The translations under genes and the position numbers were made by a program. DNA of 64,000 bases from Aequorivita xiaoshiensis (GTDB lineage Bacteria; Bacteroidota; Bacteroidia; Flavobacteriales; Flavobacteriaceae): assembly GCF_022008395.1 (NCBI RefSeq), contig NZ_JAIRBB010000007.1:62001-126000 (forward strand), given 5' to 3'. The notes under the pieces were generated by a model. That model ran no database searches. It had not been told where the DNA came from and saw only the letters and a program-made list of their open reading frames with translations. This document shows, one piece after another, positions 61,209 through 64,000 of this stretch. The stretch's first letter is position 1, and the number at the start of each line of letters is the position of its first letter.

Positions 61209-61994
61209 ATGAAAACCTCCTTACTTATTTCTACCTACAACTGGCCTGAAGCATTGGATTTAGTTTTAAAGAGTGCTGCTGCCCAAAGCGTTCAACCTTT
61301 TGAAATTTTGATAGCAGATGATGGCTCCAAAGATGAAACAAAGGATTTGATAGAAGCATTTAAAAATAGAACCACAACAACACTTAAGCATATTTGGCAT
61401 GAGGATAAAGGTTTTAGAAGATCCAAAATTTTAAATAAGGCAATTGCCGCTGCTGCTGGTGACTATATAATTCAAATTGATGGAGACTGTATAATGCATC
61501 CCGATTTTGTAAAAGATCATATTGCACACTCGGCAGGCGGACAATTTCTTTTTGGAAGCCGTGTTAACATTCAAGAAGCATATTTAAAGGAACTTTTTAA
61601 AAAAGAGAGAATAAATTTCAACTTTTTTTCTAAAGGCATAAAAAAACGAACTCGAGCGTTAAGAATTTCCATTTTAGCCGATCTATATAAAACTAGCCCT
61701 ATACTTTCAAAAAAATTGAGAGGTTGTAATTTATCTTATTGGAGAAACGATTTTATTGCCATAAATGGATATAATGAAAATTTTGAAGGTTGGGGAAGAG
61801 AAGATTCTGAAATGGCTATAAGAATGCTGAATAGTGGAGTATTGGGGAAAAGATTAAGGTATAGTGGCATTGTTTATCACATTTGGCACTTAGTTAAAGA
61901 TCAAAGTAGATTTGAAATAAATGATTCACTACAAAAAGAAACACAAGAAAATAAAGTGAAATGGTGCAAAAAAGGAATTGACGCTTACTTATAA
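61209..61994 (+). CDS. Family 2 glycosyltransferase
   Basis: A 261-residue GT-A fold transferase. TSLLISTYNWPEALDLVLKS starts the nucleotide-sugar domain, ILIADDGSKDETKDLIEAF near 34, and the metal DxD is IQIDGDCIMHPDF near 92. The C-terminal half has FEGWGREDSEMAIRMLNSG near 205, the mark of the galactosyltransferase-like C-terminal domain (as in chondroitin synthases and some O-antigen enzymes). A -7-like TATCTTTG lies at 61184-61191. Its end overlaps the next gene on the opposite strand by 6 bases. Confidence 0.9.
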   Translation: MKTSLLISTYNWPEALDLVLKSAAAQSVQPFEILIADDGSKDETKDLIEAFKNRTTTTLKHIWHEDKGFRRSKILNKAIAAAAGDYIIQIDGDCIMHPDFVKDHIAHSAGGQFLFGSRVNIQEAYLKELFKKERINFNFFSKGIKKRTRALRISILADLYKTSPILSKKLRGCNLSYWRNDFIAINGYNENFEGWGREDSEMAIRMLNSGVLGKRLRYSGIVYHIWHLVKDQSRFEINDSLQKETQENKVKWCKKGIDAYL

Positions 61995-63119
61995 AACATT
62001 ATCGAGATATTCATTTATCGCACTAGCAGCTCTTTCTGAAGGAGTGGAGCCTTCTTCTGTATAGTAATTTTCTGAAGTTATTTTCTCCTGTATAGACTTA
62101 TAAGTTTTCTGATGGTTTTCTTTGGAGCTTTTTAATGCTTCCTTCAATTCAGTAATAGAATTAATCACATCACCGCACTGCCAAAAACGGTAATTAATAT
62201 CATCTTTATAATCGACGCCTTCAGGGTTTAAAAATATACAAGGTCGTGGATTAGTCATAAACTCGTAAACCTGACTAGAGACGTCACCTATATAGATATC
62301 GGCAGCTTTTGTGTAAGTCATATTTACACTTTTATCACTCCCCAAATCTATATGTATGTTATCTGCAGTATGGTATTTTTGTGGTATTACCGCAGGATCA
62401 TCCCCTCCCACTTTATTGAAAAGATTAATATGCGGAGCGAAAATTAAATTGTAATCTTTCAACTTGTAAAAAAATTCCAAAATTCTGAGTCCCATAAAAT
62501 GCCATGACGAAAGGGGAGGAGTAAAGTGTGGATTGTATAAAACTGTCGGTTTGTTATTGGTGAAAATAGGTTCGGGTTTATCCAATTTTACCACATCTAG
62601 TTTTGGATAACCTGTAACTTTATATTCGTCATTTAGCAATTGCATTTCTTTTAAAGACGTATTGTGAAACATCCCACATTGTAAATGGAAATCAAAATCT
62701 AGGATGTCTTTATTGTAAGCGTAGGCTCTTCCAGGAGTACCGTGCTCCAAAAAAATAAATTTTGGTTTAATACGATCTTCTCTAACTTTCAAGAGGTATT
62801 TATGATAGTAATCGGTAAAGATTATAGCATCAAAATTTGTGAGTATATATTTCTTGTGTTTTTTTATCCAAAAGCCTTTTCTAGGTAGTTGCCTGCCTTT
62901 TAATCTATCGGTAAAGGCTCTAAATGCCACTGTAGGCATTTTCTCAACTACTACATTTTTATCATTGAGCTTTTTAAGTGATTCGTAAAGAAAAGTATTT
63001 TTTCGAGAATGCGTGAGAATATGTACTTGATTGGATTTTGCAAGTTCTACTGCTACGCTCACAAAATGGTAAATATGATGAATTTCATCGAGAAATATGA
63101 TAGCTATTTTGTGACTCAT
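61989..63119 (-). CDS. CDP-glycerol glycerophosphotransferase-like protein
   Basis: A 376-residue GT-B-like transferase of the family of teichoic acid polymerases (TagB/TagF). IAIIFLDEIHHIYHFVSVAV at the start, FLEHGTPGRAYAY near 120, the substrate block VLYNPHFTPPLSSWHF near 190, and AADIYIGDVSSQVYEFMTN near 275 with the conserved Ser. In Gram-negative bacteria these proteins build or decorate surface polysaccharides. It is 10 bases downstream of a second glycosyltransferase gene on the same strand, so the two are likely co-transcribed. Confidence 0.83.
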   Translation of the reverse strand: MSHKIAIIFLDEIHHIYHFVSVAVELAKSNQVHILTHSRKNTFLYESLKKLNDKNVVVEKMPTVAFRAFTDRLKGRQLPRKGFWIKKHKKYILTNFDAIIFTDYYHKYLLKVREDRIKPKFIFLEHGTPGRAYAYNKDILDFDFHLQCGMFHNTSLKEMQLLNDEYKVTGYPKLDVVKLDKPEPIFTNNKPTVLYNPHFTPPLSSWHFMGLRILEFFYKLKDYNLIFAPHINLFNKVGGDDPAVIPQKYHTADNIHIDLGSDKSVNMTYTKAADIYIGDVSSQVYEFMTNPRPCIFLNPEGVDYKDDINYRFWQCGDVINSITELKEALKSSKENHQKTYKSIQEKITSENYYTEEGSTPSERAASAINEYLDNVL

Positions 63120-63129
63120 ACGTTTTTTT

Positions 63130-63891
63130 TTAAGCTATTTTTCTATACAGTAACCAAAGATTAATATATCGTTTAAAAACTGAAAATGCACTCACATAGG
63201 CAAGGATAAATCCTTCTTTTCCGTCTAGAATTCCCAAACGAAATATAAACTGATTCCAAAAACGATAATACGGCCTAAACAGAAAGTGATAGTAGGTAGG
63301 TTTCTTCCCTTTTTTGTAAAGCATTTTAGCTTGTAAAGCACTGTATTTATGCATTTTTGCGGTATAATCGTCGAAGGATTTGTAAGTGTGATGTGGTAAA
63401 CTGTTTTTTAGGTTTTCAGTTTTTCCATCGGTTTCTAAAGTTTCGTGAACTAGATTGGCATTATACTGACAATGATTTTTGTTGAAAAACCTTACGATAT
63501 AATCGTTTTGCAAGCCGCTGTACTTTATACGTTTTCCCATAAAATAGAAATCGCGTTTTACATAATAGGCTATAGCTTTTGGGTTTTTCGCTAGTTCAAC
63601 GATTTCCTCAGCTAATTTTGGAGTTACCTCTTCGTCTAAATCGAAAAAAGTCACCCAGTCATTTTTAGCTTTTGAAATCGCAAAGTTTTTTTGAGCTGAA
63701 AAGTTATCAAATTTTCTTTGGAACACTGTAACCTTCTCGTGTTTTTCCGCTAATAAAACTGTTTCATCTGTACTATGTGAATCCACAATGATAATTTCAT
63801 CGGCAAACCAAAGACTATCCAAATAGGCTTCAATGTTATGCGCTTCATTAAGCGTTATGGCAATTGCTGAAATTTTTGCTGTGTTTTTCAA
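63130..63891 (-). CDS. Family 2 glycosyltransferase, WaaE/KdtX-like
   Basis: A 253-residue transferase resembling lipopolysaccharide core glucosyltransferases (WaaE/KdtX type). ISAIAITLNEAHNIEAYLDSL starts the GT-A domain, then EIIIVDSHSTDETVLLAEKH near 33, AISKAKNDWVTFFDLDEEVTP with the metal-binding acidic pair near 72-90, and HETLETDGKTENL with the catalytic-type base. A C-terminal basic membrane-contact part (YHFLFRPYYRFWNQFI) suits a lipid-linked acceptor. Its upstream 109 bases reach the window end with no further gene. Confidence 0.88.
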   Translation of the reverse strand: MKNTAKISAIAITLNEAHNIEAYLDSLWFADEIIIVDSHSTDETVLLAEKHEKVTVFQRKFDNFSAQKNFAISKAKNDWVTFFDLDEEVTPKLAEEIVELAKNPKAIAYYVKRDFYFMGKRIKYSGLQNDYIVRFFNKNHCQYNANLVHETLETDGKTENLKNSLPHHTYKSFDDYTAKMHKYSALQAKMLYKKGKKPTYYHFLFRPYYRFWNQFIFRLGILDGKEGFILAYVSAFSVFKRYINLWLLYRKIA

Positions 63892-64000
63892 AAACTGAAT
63901 GTGATTTGTGTAAAAATACTGTTTTTACCTTTCGTACTTACAACGTGTATTATTGAATTCCTTTTCGCAATAACATTAACTTTACATACCTTTCAAAAAC

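Overview
The window is a stretch of flavobacterial chromosome (phylum Bacteroidota, most likely family Flavobacteriaceae). The evidence is the low G+C content, a gliding-motility lipoprotein (GldI), several Bacteroidota-only uncharacterised families (DUF3810, DUF4290, DUF6122, DUF6495, DUF2911), short intergenic gaps without clear Shine-Dalgarno sites, and promoters of the Bacteroidota type (TTG, 19 bases, TAnnTTTG). I cannot name the genus. No insertion sequence, prophage, CRISPR array or rRNA operon is visible; the single tRNA is tRNA-Met(CAT).

Layout. 1-8.7 kb: the 3' part of an aldehyde dehydrogenase, an erythromycin-esterase-like protein, a Ste24-type metalloprotease, an rRNA methyltransferase, two surface proteins, a DUF3810 membrane metallopeptidase and the dipeptidase PepD. 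8.7-14 kb: a minus-strand run nrnA-gldI-(cyclophilin+FKBP fusion), then ndk, then recF with a lipoprotein and a DUF721/DciA-like gene. 14.3-20.7 kb: a plus-strand run with a TPR membrane protein, ribH, a small membrane protein, mutL, two rhomboids and an EEP-family enzyme. 21.5-26 kb: udk-divIC-methylmalonyl-CoA mutase small and large subunits, all overlapping or nearly so. 26-34 kb: a decayed gene, rlmH, nadC, yihY/BrkB, priA, and the rpsF-rpsR-rplI ribosomal operon. 34-45 kb: an ABC permease, hisS, a flavodoxin-like protein, an SRAP protein, tRNA-Met, a START-like protein, a class IV aminotransferase, YqgE, HU, fmt, a RecQ and an ATPase. 45-57 kb: murA, photolyase, DUF2911, tatC, a KdsD-type isomerase and a second RecQ. 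57-64 kb: heme A synthase, CCA-adding enzyme, the threonylcarbamoyl-AMP synthase, and three genes for surface glycan assembly.

Most genes are housekeeping. DNA repair and replication genes are frequent (recF, mutL, priA, two recQ, photolyase, SRAP, DUF721). The methylmalonyl-CoA mutase pair implies B12-dependent interconversion of succinyl-CoA and methylmalonyl-CoA. The oxidase-assembly gene ctaA implies aerobic respiration.

The most notable observations are: (a) heptanucleotide tandem repeats with different unit sequences at five places, one inside the coding start of the methylmalonyl-CoA mutase large subunit and two in the divergent region before hisS; (b) a MutL without the endonuclease metal motif; (c) a MurA with Asp in place of the fosfomycin-target Cys; (d) a chitin-binding-type-3-like insertion in the first outer loop of heme A synthase; (e) a RecQ whose zinc cysteines are missing; (f) a terminator hairpin that runs to two bases from a start codon; and (g) promoter -7 boxes sitting only a few bases before start codons, suggesting leaderless mRNAs. 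I found no clear new multi-gene system.
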